Source: UBA3064 sp023258775 (lineage in GTDB: Bacteria > Pseudomonadota > Gammaproteobacteria > Burkholderiales > Burkholderiaceae_E). From it: DNA of 64,000 bases. The translations under genes and the position numbers were made by a program. Below the pieces are notes generated by a model. That model ran no database searches, was not told the origin of the DNA, and saw nothing but the letters and a program-made list of their open reading frames with translations. The DNA is taken from contig JBIKXS010000004.1 of assembly GCA_044355655.1 (NCBI GenBank), forward strand, positions 1 to 64,000, written 5' to 3'. Of this stretch, positions 16,000 to 25,456 are shown piece by piece; positions within the stretch are counted from its first letter, which is position 1; every line of letters begins with the position of its first letter.

Positions 16000-17253
16000 T
16001 CAGGCACCCTGCTCCAACCCGAAGGCTTTGTGGAGCGCCCGAACTGCTAGTTCCATGTATTTATCCTCAATGACCACCGAGATCTTGATCTCGCTGGTTG
16101 AAATCATCTGGATATTAATACCCTCGGCTGACAAGGTCTTAAACATCAAGCTGGCAATGCCAACGTGAGAGCGCATCCCGATGCCAACAACCGATACCTT
16201 GGCAATCTTAGGATCGCCAACCAAGTCTTTCGCGCCGATTTCACCCAGCACCTGATCGCGAAGCACTGCAAGTGCGCGTTCATACTCGTTTCGATGAACC
16301 GTAAAAGAAAAGTCTGTCGATCCATCCTGGCTCTGATTCTGGATGATCATGTCAACGTCAATATTCGCTTGGGCAACTGGTCCCAGAATTGCAAACGCAA
16401 CACCAGGCCGATCAGGAACACGGGTTAGCGTGATCTTGGCCTCATCACGGTTAAATGCTATTCCTGAAATGACCGCCTGTTCCATTGCCTCATCTTCCTC
16501 AAAAGTAATCAACGTTCCCGACTGCGCTTCCTGCGTTAAGTCCATGTCTGGCGGCGTAAGGCTTGAAAGCACCCTTGTCTTGACTTGATACTTTCCGGCA
16601 AACTCAACCGATCTGATTTGCAGGACCTTCGATCCAAGACTTGCCATTTCTAGCATTTCTTCGAACGTTATACGATCTAGTCGTCGCGCTTCCGGTACGA
16701 TTCTTGGATCGGTTGTATAGACACCGTCAACATCGGTATAAATCAAGCATTCATCGGCTTTTAGTGCTGCTGCCACGGCTACTGCCGAAGTATCTGACCC
16801 ACCCCGACCAAGTGTTGTCACGTGGCCCTGCGGATCCACGCCTTGGAACCCCGTAATGATCACGACCTTACCCTGGTCTAGATCTTGTTGTACACGTGCA
16901 GTCTCAATACCGGTAATTCTCGCCTTGGTGTAGGCATTGTCAGTACGAATCGGAACCTGCCAGCCCGCATAGCTCACGGCGTCAACATCAATGGCTTTGA
17001 GCGCCATGGCCAATAGACCCACTGAAACCTGCTCGCCTGTGCAAGCGAGCATATCGAGTTCTCTTGGATCAGGCTGGGATTGAATGTCTTTGGCTAAGCC
17101 GATGAGCCTGTTTGTTTCACCAGACATCGCAGATGGAACAACAACCATCCGATAACCAGCACGTTGCCACTTGGCCACACGCGCAGCCACATTCTTGATG
17201 CGTTCCACAGAACCCATCGAAGTACCGCCATATTTGTGAACAATCAAAGCCAT
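16000..17253 (-). CDS. lysC: Aspartate kinase
   Basis: 417 residues from the ATG at 17253. The reading frame extends 31 codons upstream, but MALIVHKYGGTSMGS is the family N-terminus. It phosphorylates aspartate in the first step of the Lys/Thr/Met and diaminopimelate pathway. Visible features are KYGGTS (ATP/aspartate binding, residues 6-11), a TLGRGGSDTSAVAVAAAL segment, and two ACT domains after ~265 (GIAFNRDEAKITLTRVPDRP and KVSVVGIGMRSHVGIA), which typically bind lysine and/or threonine for feedback control. It is the last protein gene of the cysS-alkA-accA-tilS-lysC row, followed by tRNA-Ser. Confidence 0.96.
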   Translation of the reverse strand: MALIVHKYGGTSMGSVERIKNVAARVAKWQRAGYRMVVVPSAMSGETNRLIGLAKDIQSQPDPRELDMLACTGEQVSVGLLAMALKAIDVDAVSYAGWQVPIRTDNAYTKARITGIETARVQQDLDQGKVVIITGFQGVDPQGHVTTLGRGGSDTSAVAVAAALKADECLIYTDVDGVYTTDPRIVPEARRLDRITFEEMLEMASLGSKVLQIRSVEFAGKYQVKTRVLSSLTPPDMDLTQEAQSGTLITFEEDEAMEQAVISGIAFNRDEAKITLTRVPDRPGVAFAILGPVAQANIDVDMIIQNQSQDGSTDFSFTVHRNEYERALAVLRDQVLGEIGAKDLVGDPKIAKVSVVGIGMRSHVGIASLMFKTLSAEGINIQMISTSEIKISVVIEDKYMELAVRALHKAFGLEQGA

Positions 17254-17370
17254 AGTGTTTAGGTGTTCTGCGAACTTGAGTAATCTTCTCATTATAAAGG
17301 CTTGCCAACTAGCCCCGAGGCGGCAATCGATAGGTATTGCCTGCAAGCACCTAAGTCATGACCAGGAAAT

Positions 17371-18312
17371 TCAGAAATTTATGGGCTCTGCAAGCAAGCG
17401 TCCTTCAAAACGTCTCAACACAAACTCGCCGTGTTTCAAATGTCCCCGCCCTGTTTTTGATACAAAACACAAATCGTACAAGGCATTGAGTCGCGCGCGA
17501 GACGGCGCACGGCGCGCAATCTGTTTGACCCAGTCGTGCAAAGCTTGGCGCTTATCTATCAAAGATAGTTCTTGGATCGAAGTAAGATCGAGGCAGGCCA
17601 ACTCAACAGGATTATTAACATTGTCAGCGTTGTCAGCCGACGGCTTAGCCAGATCCATCATCAGCTTCACGATACGCTGATGAGTACCTGGCCGAATCGT
17701 CTCAAGCAGCGGTAGCAGGTCCTGGCGTATACGATTGCGCAAATACGTTGGATCTTGATTACTGGGATCCTCCTCCCAGACCAGGCGCCTGGTAAGCGCA
17801 TGTTCATGTAGAACCTTTCGATTTACGGGTAGTAACGGTCTAATCCAAATAACATCATCGCGCTCGATATACATGGGCATACCACGTAAGCCGTCAATAC
17901 CTGTGCCTCGGATCAGGTTCAAGAAAAAAGTTTCTGCCTGATCATCGGCATGATGCGCCAATAAGACGTTTCGGATACCCCAGCTTAAGGCAGTTGTGGC
18001 GATAGCGGCATAACGCGCCTGCCGTGCCCAGGCCTCAAGCCCATTTTCAAATACCAGAGGTCTTTGCAATTGACAGATTCGAAGTTCAACCGCCAAGCGC
18101 GAACAAAGTGCCCGCGATGCTGCTTCAAAGGCAGACGCTTTGGACTGTAGGCCGTGATTGACATGAACCGCACAGACTCTTTGCTCGGGCCAAAGTTGTC
18201 TAACCGCAGCCAACAGAACCGTGGAGTCTAAGCCGCCACTTACAGCAATCAGCCAAGGTGCAGGATGCGGAGCCAGTGCGTGGATCAGAGCCTGACGCAG
18301 CGCTTCTTGCAT
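17371..18312 (-). CDS. tilS: tRNA(Ile)-lysidine synthase
   Basis: 313 residues. The N-terminal PP-loop ATPase motif SGGLDS lies at residues 25-30; VHVNHGLQSKASAFE and LAHHADDQAETFFLNLIRGTG are TilS signatures. The enzyme makes lysidine at the wobble position of tRNA-Ile2 (CAU) so that it reads AUA. The protein is short compared with E. coli TilS (~430 aa): the substrate-binding helical domain is present to about residue 290, but the C-terminal domain is largely missing, which is common in short TilS forms. It sits 59 bp downstream of accA. Confidence 0.93.
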   Translation of the reverse strand: MQEALRQALIHALAPHPAPWLIAVSGGLDSTVLLAAVRQLWPEQRVCAVHVNHGLQSKASAFEAASRALCSRLAVELRICQLQRPLVFENGLEAWARQARYAAIATTALSWGIRNVLLAHHADDQAETFFLNLIRGTGIDGLRGMPMYIERDDVIWIRPLLPVNRKVLHEHALTRRLVWEEDPSNQDPTYLRNRIRQDLLPLLETIRPGTHQRIVKLMMDLAKPSADNADNVNNPVELACLDLTSIQELSLIDKRQALHDWVKQIARRAPSRARLNALYDLCFVSKTGRGHLKHGEFVLRRFEGRLLAEPINF

Positions 18313-18371
18313 TGGGTTTTTCCCCGGCTAGATCAATGGCTTTGACCAAAAGCTATGCTTATTGAACATGG

Positions 18372-19337
18372 TCAATGACCAATCTCTTTGAATTTTGCCC
18401 ATGCCATAATTCTTGCGTGTCTTTGCTTCAAGAGCGCCTCCGCGCTGACGAGCCCATGCTGCCTTAACGCCTCTGCCAAAGCACGCTTTAGCAACTGACC
18501 CATGGCAACCGGATCCCGATGTGCACCACCCAAAGGCTCATTAATGACTTTGTCGACCAAACCCAAGGCCTTTAGTCGATGAGCGGTAATGCCTAACGCC
18601 TCTGCTGCGTCAGCAGCACGATCAGCGGTTTTCCATAAAATTGCCGCGCAACCCTCCGGAGAAATGACCGAGTAGACCGCATATTGCAACATCATCACCG
18701 TGTCAGCCACGGCGATTGCCAATGCGCCACCAGAGCCGCCCTCACCAATCACTGTTGTAATAATCGGAACTTTCAACGCAGCCATGACAAATAGATTTCG
18801 CCCTATCGCCTCAGACTGACCACGCTCCTCAGCGCCAATGCCTGGGAAGGCACCCGGTGTGTCGACGAAACTTAGAACTGGAATTCCGAATTTCTCCGCG
18901 GTGCGCATCAGGCGAAGGGCTTTGCGATAGCCTTCAGGTCTCGGCATCCCAAAATTGCGGTAGCCACGCTCGCGAGTGTCTCTGCCCTTTTGGTGACCGA
19001 TGACCATCACCGGTTGCCCATTAAATCGAGCAAGTCCTCCAACAATGGCCGGATCGTCCGCAAAACTTCGATCACCATGCATTTCATGAAAATCGGTAAA
19101 AATTTCGCGAATATAGTCGAGCGTATAAGGGCGCTGAGGATGTCTGGCGACCAGGGCCACTTGCCAGGGCGAGAGCTTGGCGTAGGTATCCTTAATCAGT
19201 GTTTGTGTTTTTTTTGATAAACGATCGATTTCCTCAGCGATGTCAACTGCCGAATCATCCTGAGCGTAACGCAAAGCTTCGATCTTCTGCTCCAAGGCTG
19301 CAATGGGCTGTTCAAATTCTAAAAAGCTCTGCTTCAT
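18372..19337 (-). CDS. accA: Acetyl-CoA carboxylase carboxyltransferase subunit alpha
   Basis: 321 residues from MKQSFLEFEQPIAALEQKIE, the family start. Upstream in-frame GTG/ATG codons at 19349/19346 would add four residues; an AAAGAG ribosome-site-like sequence lies before both. It is the alpha half of the carboxyltransferase that moves CO2 from biotin-BCCP to acetyl-CoA to make malonyl-CoA, the first step of fatty acid synthesis. Signatures are YNF-type RNFGMPRPEGYRKALRLM, DTPGAFPGIGAEERGQSEAI, and GEGGSGGALAIAVAD. Full length, between the DNA glycosylase and tilS in a common betaproteobacterial order. Confidence 0.96.
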   Translation of the reverse strand: MKQSFLEFEQPIAALEQKIEALRYAQDDSAVDIAEEIDRLSKKTQTLIKDTYAKLSPWQVALVARHPQRPYTLDYIREIFTDFHEMHGDRSFADDPAIVGGLARFNGQPVMVIGHQKGRDTRERGYRNFGMPRPEGYRKALRLMRTAEKFGIPVLSFVDTPGAFPGIGAEERGQSEAIGRNLFVMAALKVPIITTVIGEGGSGGALAIAVADTVMMLQYAVYSVISPEGCAAILWKTADRAADAAEALGITAHRLKALGLVDKVINEPLGGAHRDPVAMGQLLKRALAEALRQHGLVSAEALLKQRHARIMAWAKFKEIGH

Positions 19338-19361
19338 CGCCGACATCACTCTTTGATCTAA

Positions 19362-20012
19362 TTAATAAGAAACAGGCAGGGGGTCAAGACTACGCCACAA
19401 ATACCAGGTTGCAACGCTTCGCCAGGGCCGAAAACGCTCCCCAAGTTCTTTAGCTTGGGCTCGGCTTGCCTTAACGCTACGATCCTTCCATGCAATTTGA
19501 GGGTTTTCACTCCAGTGAATGCCAAGTGCCCGCAAGAGCCCAATATCGTCCAACGGCCAAACATCAGGTCTTAATTGATTAAAAATCAAAAACATTTCAG
19601 CGGTCCAGCGACCAATACCACGAACCTTAACCAGACTTGCAATCACCGCTTCGTCATCAAGCTCAAGCCAGTCATCTGGATCAAGCGATCCATCGACAAA
19701 CTTGATCGATAAATCTTTTAGATACTCAGCTTTTCGCTCCGATAGGCCACATTCGCGAAGGCTGCTGATACGCATCCTTGAGACCTTAAGCGGCTCAACC
19801 TTATTCTTACAACGTTCCTCAAAACGGGACCATACACTGGCGGCTGCCTTAACCGATATTTGCTGCCCAACAATTGAACGCGCAAGCGTTTGATAGGGGT
19901 CTCCCCTTGTCTGTAACACCACAGGACCCGCCAGTTTGATAAGACCGTGCATCACGGGGCAACATTCGCTCAAGGCCTGTTGAGCGTCCCGCCAATGCGC
20001 TGGGGTGTCCAT
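19362..20012 (-). CDS. alkA: DNA-3-methyladenine glycosylase (AlkA-like, HhH-GPD)
   Basis: 216 residues; short AlkA form without the N-terminal domain of the E. coli enzyme. The HhH-GPD motif VRGIGRWTAEMFLIF lies near residues 131-145, followed by the catalytic Asp region PLDDIGLLRA. The early segment DPYQTLARSIVGQQISVKAA is the usual substrate-pocket helix. It excises alkylated bases in base-excision repair. Its ATG overlaps the cysS stop by one base, so the two are co-translated. No Ada box is visible. Confidence 0.88.
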   Translation of the reverse strand: MDTPAHWRDAQQALSECCPVMHGLIKLAGPVVLQTRGDPYQTLARSIVGQQISVKAAASVWSRFEERCKNKVEPLKVSRMRISSLRECGLSERKAEYLKDLSIKFVDGSLDPDDWLELDDEAVIASLVKVRGIGRWTAEMFLIFNQLRPDVWPLDDIGLLRALGIHWSENPQIAWKDRSVKASRAQAKELGERFRPWRSVATWYLWRSLDPLPVSY

Positions 20013-21496
20013 TATTGACGTCGCCAGCGTGTACCCTGGGGACTATCTTCCAAGACGATCCCCGCCTTCCCAAGTTCGTCACGTAAGCGGTCTGCACGCT
20101 GAAAATCTCTTGCTTTTTTGGCTTCTCCACGCTCGCTCACCATGGCTTCAATCGCCTCATCGCCAAGTGCAGCAGAACGACGGGCCTGGCCAAGCAAGCC
20201 GCTTTCACGGACAAGCGCGGGATCCTGATCCAATAGACCAAGCGTCTTTGCGAAGGCCCGCAAACAAGCTTCGAGTGCTATCGCACGGGGCTCATCGCCA
20301 TGCTCGCGCGCACGATACACCTCGGCAGCAAGGTCAAAAAGTACCGCGACTCCAACAGGCGTATTGAAATCATCGTTCATCGCTTCCGCGAATCGTGCCT
20401 GCCAGTGTGCGGACAGCCCATCTGATGCTTGATCACTCAACGAATACGAAGTGGCAGGCATCATTGAAGCGGAGCTTGCCTCAGCCGCTGTTGAAAGCGC
20501 ACCGTAGAGCCGCAACAGCGCAAGCCTTGCATCATCGAGGTGCGCATCGGAGTAATTTAGGGGACTTCGATAGTGGGCCCGCAAAATATATAACCTTAAT
20601 ACTTCGGGATCAAATTGGTCGACAACTTCGCGAATAGTGAAAAAATTGCCTAATGACTTCGACATCTTTTCGTTATCGACCTTGACAAAACCGTTATGCA
20701 TCCAATATCGTACAAATGGATGTTTTTGATCTTCCATCGCAGCTTCGCTTTGAGCGATTTCATTTTCATGATGAGGAAACTGCAAATCGGCACCACCACC
20801 GTGAATATCGATGGGCGTGCCAAGTACCGACTCGCTCATCGCCGAGCATTCAATATGCCAACCGGGACGTCCCTGGCCAAATTCAGACTCCCATATCGCT
20901 TCGCTCGGTTCACCCTCTTTTGAGGACTTCCAAAGTACAAAGTCGAGTGGGTCAAGCTTGCCTTCTCCAGGCTTTACGCGCTCACCCGAGCGCAAATCAT
21001 CAAGCGTACGGCCTGACAAACGACCATAGGGGGCAAACTTACGGACTGCAAAATGAACATCGCCCGCGAGTGCGAAATCCGGCGCAACTTGATAAGCAAA
21101 GCCTCGGTCTACCAAGCGCCGAATAATTCCTAGCATTTGTGGGACGAATTGAGTTGCCCGCGGTTCGTGATCGGGACGTTGAACGCGCAAAGCATCTAAA
21201 TCCTGGTACATTGCAGCGATATAACGCGCTGTCAACTCGCCAATACCAATGCCCTGGTCTACAGCGCGACGGATGATCTTGTCATCGATATCGGTAATGT
21301 TGCGAACATAGGTGACCTGATAACCAAGCACTCTTAACCAGCGCTGCACGACGTCAAAAACCACCATCATGCGCGCATGCCCGATATGGCAATAATCGTA
21401 AACCGTGATCCCACACACGTACATAGCGACCTTGCCAGCCTGATGTGGTGTGAAGATCTCTTTGGTTCGGCTAAGTGTGTTGTAGATGCGGAGCAT
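20012..21496 (-). CDS. cysS: Cysteinyl-tRNA synthetase
   Basis: 494 residues, full length. Class I features: HIGH-type motif YDYCHIGHARM near residue 33-43 and KMSKS in DNEKMSKSLGN near 270. Zinc ligands characteristic of CysRS are present: Cys in MYVCGITVYD, Cys in WHIECSAM, and His/Glu in FPHHENEIAQSE. It charges tRNA-Cys. It is the first gene of the minus-strand cysS-alkA-accA-tilS-lysC row; only 21 bp separate its start from the divergent TPR gene. Confidence 0.97.
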   Translation of the reverse strand: MLRIYNTLSRTKEIFTPHQAGKVAMYVCGITVYDYCHIGHARMMVVFDVVQRWLRVLGYQVTYVRNITDIDDKIIRRAVDQGIGIGELTARYIAAMYQDLDALRVQRPDHEPRATQFVPQMLGIIRRLVDRGFAYQVAPDFALAGDVHFAVRKFAPYGRLSGRTLDDLRSGERVKPGEGKLDPLDFVLWKSSKEGEPSEAIWESEFGQGRPGWHIECSAMSESVLGTPIDIHGGGADLQFPHHENEIAQSEAAMEDQKHPFVRYWMHNGFVKVDNEKMSKSLGNFFTIREVVDQFDPEVLRLYILRAHYRSPLNYSDAHLDDARLALLRLYGALSTAAEASSASMMPATSYSLSDQASDGLSAHWQARFAEAMNDDFNTPVGVAVLFDLAAEVYRAREHGDEPRAIALEACLRAFAKTLGLLDQDPALVRESGLLGQARRSAALGDEAIEAMVSERGEAKKARDFQRADRLRDELGKAGIVLEDSPQGTRWRRQ

Positions 21497-21517
21497 GACT
21501 CGGGCTAAAATCCGAAG

Positions 21518-22099
21518 ATGCTGCGCAGTATAAATGCTTTCCTAGTCGCCCTCGTTTTGCTTGGCGTCGCCCTAACACCCTCACAAGCACAAACGCTTGA
21601 GGCGGTTCCTTTGCCTTTAGTGAGCCAACCGAAGCTTGCCATGAGAGCCGTTGAGCAAGCGCGCACTCACTGGAAAGCTGGGCGGCTTGCGCTGGCGCTG
21701 TCGACGATCGAGGCGGGCCTTCTTGAAGAGCCCAAAGATCTGAGCTTGCGATTTATGCGGGGAAGTCTTCTTTATGAGACCGATCGTTTGGTTGAGTCCA
21801 CCGAGCAATTCACCGATTTAGCTGAGCAATTTCCAGAATTGGCCGAGGTCCACAACAACCTTGCAAGCCTGCACGCACGCGCTGGTAAGCTCGACTTGGC
21901 AAGACTCAGCCTAGAGCGCGCGCTTCAGGCACAGCCTGCTTACGCACTTGCCTGGGAAAACCTTGCCGCGGTCTTGGCGAGACAATCGATGCAAGCACTT
22001 CAGCGTGCAGAGCAAATCACACAGACCACTGATCGAAAACGTCTTGAACTCAAGATTAAAGCTGCTCGCGACCTTAGTGATCGTTTACTCAAACCTTGA
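21518..22099 (+). CDS. Periplasmic TPR-repeat protein
   Basis: 193 residues with a cleavable signal peptide (hydrophobic ~8-22, then TPSQAQ; likely cut after AQA). The mature part has at least three TPR units between ~35 and 150 (HWKAGRLALALSTIEAGLLE, LAEVHNNLASLHARAGKLDL, YALAWENLAAVLARQ). It is a probable scaffold protein with no enzyme motif. It is coupled to the following cyclophilin gene (TGATGGAG junction). In related genomes a TPR protein and a periplasmic PPIase often sit together between cysS and lpxH, which suggests a shared envelope role. Confidence 0.82.
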   Translation: MLRSINAFLVALVLLGVALTPSQAQTLEAVPLPLVSQPKLAMRAVEQARTHWKAGRLALALSTIEAGLLEEPKDLSLRFMRGSLLYETDRLVESTEQFTDLAEQFPELAEVHNNLASLHARAGKLDLARLSLERALQAQPAYALAWENLAAVLARQSMQALQRAEQITQTTDRKRLELKIKAARDLSDRLLKP

Positions 22100-22110
22100 T
22101 GGAGCTTCAA

Positions 22111-22710
22111 ATGCCCTCGCTTATGCCAAAAATATTTAAACGTTTACCCTTCGTCTCTCTGCTTTGTCTAGCTTTGGGCAGTGGCGTCGCGGAAGAGTCT
22201 GTCGCTGCTGCGCCCCCGAAGGCAGAGTTCAAGACAAATCTCGGGAGTTTTGTCATCGAACTCTACCCTGATAAAGCGCCAAAGACTGTTGCAAATTTCA
22301 TCCAGTACGTGGATGAAGGATTTTATGCAGGGACGACGTTTCACCGAGTGATCTCAAACTTCATGATTCAGGGTGGCGGCCACCTGGCAAACCTAGACCG
22401 CAAACCAACTCGAGGACCGATCGAGATTGAATCAAAAAATGGTTTGAAGAACGATGCGGGTTGGGTTGCAATGGCGCGAACCTCCGCACCGAATTCTGCG
22501 AGCTCACAATTCTTTATCAATGTGGTCAATAACGATGGCCTTAACCACCCCAACCCCGACGGACACGGCTACACGGTATTTGGCAAAGTAGTTTCCGGAA
22601 TGGACGTGGTTGAGAGAATCAGAAAATCCCCAACGGGCAGTGCCGGTGGCATGCGCGATGTTCCTACGACAGCGATCGTTATAGAGTCGGCAAAAATGCT
22701 CAAACCTTAA
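22111..22710 (+). CDS. ppiA: Periplasmic cyclophilin-type peptidyl-prolyl isomerase
   Basis: 199 residues from the ATG at 22111, chosen because GGAG at 22101-22104 is spaced 6 nt from it; an ATG at 22099 overlaps the upstream stop and is the alternative. Signal peptide MPSLMPKIFKRLPFVSLLCL, then mature cyclophilin: VIELYPDKAPKTVANFIQYV, GTTFHRVISNFMIQGG (catalytic Arg in FHRV), and ARTSAPNSASSQFFINV. It catalyses proline cis-trans isomerisation, in the periplasm if the signal peptide is used. ppiA versus ppiB naming rests on the signal peptide. Confidence 0.88.
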   Translation: MPSLMPKIFKRLPFVSLLCLALGSGVAEESVAAAPPKAEFKTNLGSFVIELYPDKAPKTVANFIQYVDEGFYAGTTFHRVISNFMIQGGGHLANLDRKPTRGPIEIESKNGLKNDAGWVAMARTSAPNSASSQFFINVVNNDGLNHPNPDGHGYTVFGKVVSGMDVVERIRKSPTGSAGGMRDVPTTAIVIESAKMLKP

Positions 22711-22813
22711 AAGCAACAACCTAACGAAAAAATCCTGTGTTACGCATTAGATCCACGCATAGCGTATCAGGCCTTAGCGTTTAGCGCCTCATTGACGAAC
22801 TGAAGTCATACGC

Positions 22814-23608
22814 ATGATCGACGGTCTACATCCTGAGGCGTGCTTGTGTTCAGATCACGAGCAAGAAGTTCTCATTTTTGTATCCGATATTCACCTCGAT
22901 ACCGAAATTGAGCGAGATCACGACCCAAGTGGATTTTTGGAGGCGCTTGGGCAATCAATTCCCAGTGATTGCTCAAAGCTCTTTATCTTGGGCGACCTCT
23001 TTGATACCTGGGTTGGCGATGATCTTGTTACCGGCTCCAAAGTTGCCATCCGAGAGGCCTTTGCACAGTTAGCGCAGCGAGCCCAAGCCGACATCAAGTT
23101 CTATCTCATGCATGGGAATCGCGATTTTTTACTGGGTCAGGATTTTTTGAAAGACCTGAATGCCTTTTTGATCGACGAGGTATTTGTTCTCGAGATGTTC
23201 GGCCTTCGGGTTGGCCTGACTCATGGCGATGCTTTGTGTACCGATGATCAGGATTATCAGCACTTTCGTGAGCAAGTCAGGCAGGCAACATGGCAAGCGG
23301 CATTCCTTGCCAAGCCGCTCAATGAGCGGCAGGCTATCGCATCGAGCATTCGCGCTGAGAGCGAAAGGGCTAAACAGGGAAAATCCATGGCGATCATGGA
23401 TGTTAATCCTGCTGCCGTGCAAGCCTTGGTCGCCAGACATCATCTTCAAAGCTTGATCCATGGCCACACGCACCGGCCCGCAAAGCACAGCGGCCAATTC
23501 ACACGCTGGGTCTTACCCGATTGGGACAAAAACCTGGGGCGCGGGGGTTGGTTGCGTTGGGATAAATCTGGCTTTTCTGCACAAGGGCCCTTCGGCGTCT
23601 GGACTTGA
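22814..23608 (+). CDS. lpxH: UDP-2,3-diacylglucosamine diphosphatase
   Basis: 264 residues. A calcineurin-like metallophosphoesterase with all LpxH motifs: VSDIHLD (near 27), GDLFDTWVGDD, HGNRDFLLG, a GLTHGDALCTDD segment, and C-terminal HGHTHRPA. It cleaves UDP-2,3-diacylglucosamine to lipid X in lipid A biosynthesis at the inner-membrane face. It follows the ppiA-like gene after a 103-bp gap and is convergent with cysE. Confidence 0.94.
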   Translation: MIDGLHPEACLCSDHEQEVLIFVSDIHLDTEIERDHDPSGFLEALGQSIPSDCSKLFILGDLFDTWVGDDLVTGSKVAIREAFAQLAQRAQADIKFYLMHGNRDFLLGQDFLKDLNAFLIDEVFVLEMFGLRVGLTHGDALCTDDQDYQHFREQVRQATWQAAFLAKPLNERQAIASSIRAESERAKQGKSMAIMDVNPAAVQALVARHHLQSLIHGHTHRPAKHSGQFTRWVLPDWDKNLGRGGWLRWDKSGFSAQGPFGVWT

Positions 23609-23654
23609 GGCGGCTCGATTGATACACCGTCTGATTCGTGTGAGCCAGAACAAA

Positions 23655-23707
23655 CATGCTTTGTCAAGCTCAACCATGCACTGTCAATCTCAACCAAGCG
23701 CTGACCG
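23655..23707. repeat. Imperfect 20-bp tandem repeat in the lpxH-cysE spacer
   Basis: Units start CATGCTTTGTCAAGCTCAAC (23655), CATGCACTGTCAATCTCAAC (23675) and a degenerate third at 23695. It lies between two convergent genes; no coding or hairpin role is evident. Confidence 0.55.
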
Positions 23708-24502
23708 TTAATCCACGAGTTGATTCAAGCGAGTCGCGTCGAGCTTGTCAGCTTGTAAAACAGCATCTGTCCCTTCACCGTCGGGCCTGATTAGCTTCGC
23801 GTTGTCCTGATGCTGCGATATCGCACTAGCCTGCGCTAGCGCCTTTTGGAGATTGTCGATACGTCGGTCCTGGGCAGCCACATGATCGATCAATTCATGA
23901 ATCACCAGCGATAAGGGATCATCACCTCGAGAAATTGCGTAGGCTGAAAATGCAGATCGCGCTTGCGGATTGGTCGCTGTGAGCGGTGAATCATCAACGA
24001 GAATTCTTGCCGGAATACCAACAGCCGTTGCGCCAGGCGGTACCGTCTTCACGACGACTGAGTTTGAACCGATGCGTGCGGCCGCACCAACAACAAAAGG
24101 GCCAAGAATCTTTGCACCCGCACCAACAACAACACCAGCCTCGAGCGTTGGATGGCGTTTACCTTGGTTCAGAGCAACGCCGCCGAGCGTTACACCATGA
24201 TAAATTGTACAATCATCTCCAACCTCGGCGGTCTCGCCGATCACCACCCCCATGCCATGATCGATAAATACCCTTCTCCCCAGCCTGGCACCCGGGTGAA
24301 TTTCAATACCGGTGAGCATGCGGCCAAGGTGCGATACGAATCTTGCAGCGGTTGTCCAATGCCATTGCCAGAGACGAGAAGCAAATGCGTGAAAGATCAA
24401 GGCGTGGATACCCGGATAGCAAAGGAAAACCTCAAGTTTGGACCTTGCAGCCGGATCTTTTTCAAGAACGGTCTGTACCGACTCGCGTAAACGTTCAAAC
24501 AT
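23708..24502 (-). CDS. cysE: Serine O-acetyltransferase
   Basis: 264 residues. A helical N-terminal domain (MFERLRESVQTVLEKDPAAR) is followed by a left-handed beta-helix of hexapeptide repeats (IHPGARLGRRVFIDHGMGVV, IGETAEVGDDCTIYHGVTLGG). His of FIDHGMG and the HGVTLGG motif are active-site elements. It makes O-acetylserine for cysteine synthesis. The length is close to the short CysE form; the C-terminal ~70 residues are divergent and polar, and it is not obvious that the cysteine-feedback tail is kept. Confidence 0.92.
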   Translation of the reverse strand: MFERLRESVQTVLEKDPAARSKLEVFLCYPGIHALIFHAFASRLWQWHWTTAARFVSHLGRMLTGIEIHPGARLGRRVFIDHGMGVVIGETAEVGDDCTIYHGVTLGGVALNQGKRHPTLEAGVVVGAGAKILGPFVVGAAARIGSNSVVVKTVPPGATAVGIPARILVDDSPLTATNPQARSAFSAYAISRGDDPLSLVIHELIDHVAAQDRRIDNLQKALAQASAISQHQDNAKLIRPDGEGTDAVLQADKLDATRLNQLVD

Positions 24503-24566
24503 GACCCGAAGTTAATCCTTTATATCACTATAGTTTCCAGAATAGATCATAGAATACCTGCATTAA

Positions 24567-25400
24567 TCATTGATCGATCTCCTGGCGTCGTCTGGGATTC
24601 ATCATGGCACGACAAAGCCCGCGTAATAGATCAACCTCATCTGCCTTAAGCTCACTTCGCATCAACAATCGCCTGAGCCTCGGCATCAACATTTTCGGAT
24701 GTTGAGGATCTAAAAACCCCACTGCCTTCGCAGCTGCCTCGAGATGCTCGATCAACCCCTCAAAGGCCTGAGCACTTGCAGCCTCACCTAAAGGGGGAGC
24801 AGCAAGTCGCTTTTGATGATCGACCATTTGAAGCTGCGCTGGCACCCACTTGAGCTGATCAAGTAATTGTTTTCTCAATTCCCAAGCTGTGATCATTACC
24901 GCCTGAGATAGGTTGAGCGAATGGTAGGCTGGGTGCCCTGGGATACTTGCGAGTAAATGTCCACGAGCAGCCTCTTCTCGAGAAAGTCCGTGACGCTCAG
25001 AGCCAAAAACAAAAGCGACTCTGGCATTGACATCCTGTCTTAAACGTTCAGCGGCCCAAACACATGCTGATGAAACATCCACAAGATCGGGACCAAAGTC
25101 ACGTACATCCGCACTGAGCATAATTACCCAATGGCAGTCTGCAATTGCTGCGTCCAAGTCAACATACCCTGTTGCCTGATCAAGCAGGCCTAGGGCGCCA
25201 CTTGCGCGAGCCAATGCATCTGGATGGCGCTGCCAATCCGGATGTCGAGCCGCAGCACATCGCAGGCGCGTAAAATCGAGAACAGCAAGCGATCGCGCAC
25301 TCGCTCCGATGTTTCCCGGGTGTGAGGTTTGGTTCAAGACGAAGATCGAACGCTCGGTGAAGGCACGATCAAGTGCTTGATGAAGCTGAGGTTGGGCCAA
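24567..25400 (-). CDS. trmJ: tRNA (cytidine/uridine-2'-O-)-methyltransferase
   Basis: 277 residues. SPOUT/TrmH fold with three motifs: FVLNQTSHPGNIGASARSLA, FVFGSERHGLSREE, and IPGHPAYHSLNLSQAVMIT; the C-terminal ~90 residues are the helical extension of TrmJ. It methylates the 2'-O of nucleotide 32 in several tRNAs. The start lies 56 bp from the divergent suhB-like gene, so both promoters must be in or near this gap. This trmJ/suhB/cysE neighbourhood is common in Burkholderiales. Confidence 0.9.
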   Translation of the reverse strand: MAQPQLHQALDRAFTERSIFVLNQTSHPGNIGASARSLAVLDFTRLRCAAARHPDWQRHPDALARASGALGLLDQATGYVDLDAAIADCHWVIMLSADVRDFGPDLVDVSSACVWAAERLRQDVNARVAFVFGSERHGLSREEAARGHLLASIPGHPAYHSLNLSQAVMITAWELRKQLLDQLKWVPAQLQMVDHQKRLAAPPLGEAASAQAFEGLIEHLEAAAKAVGFLDPQHPKMLMPRLRRLLMRSELKADEVDLLRGLCRAMMNPRRRQEIDQ

Positions 25401-25456
25401 TGGCTTAAAATGAAAAGGCTTAGAATGAAAAGCTTTGTTGCAACTGGATCTCCAAC

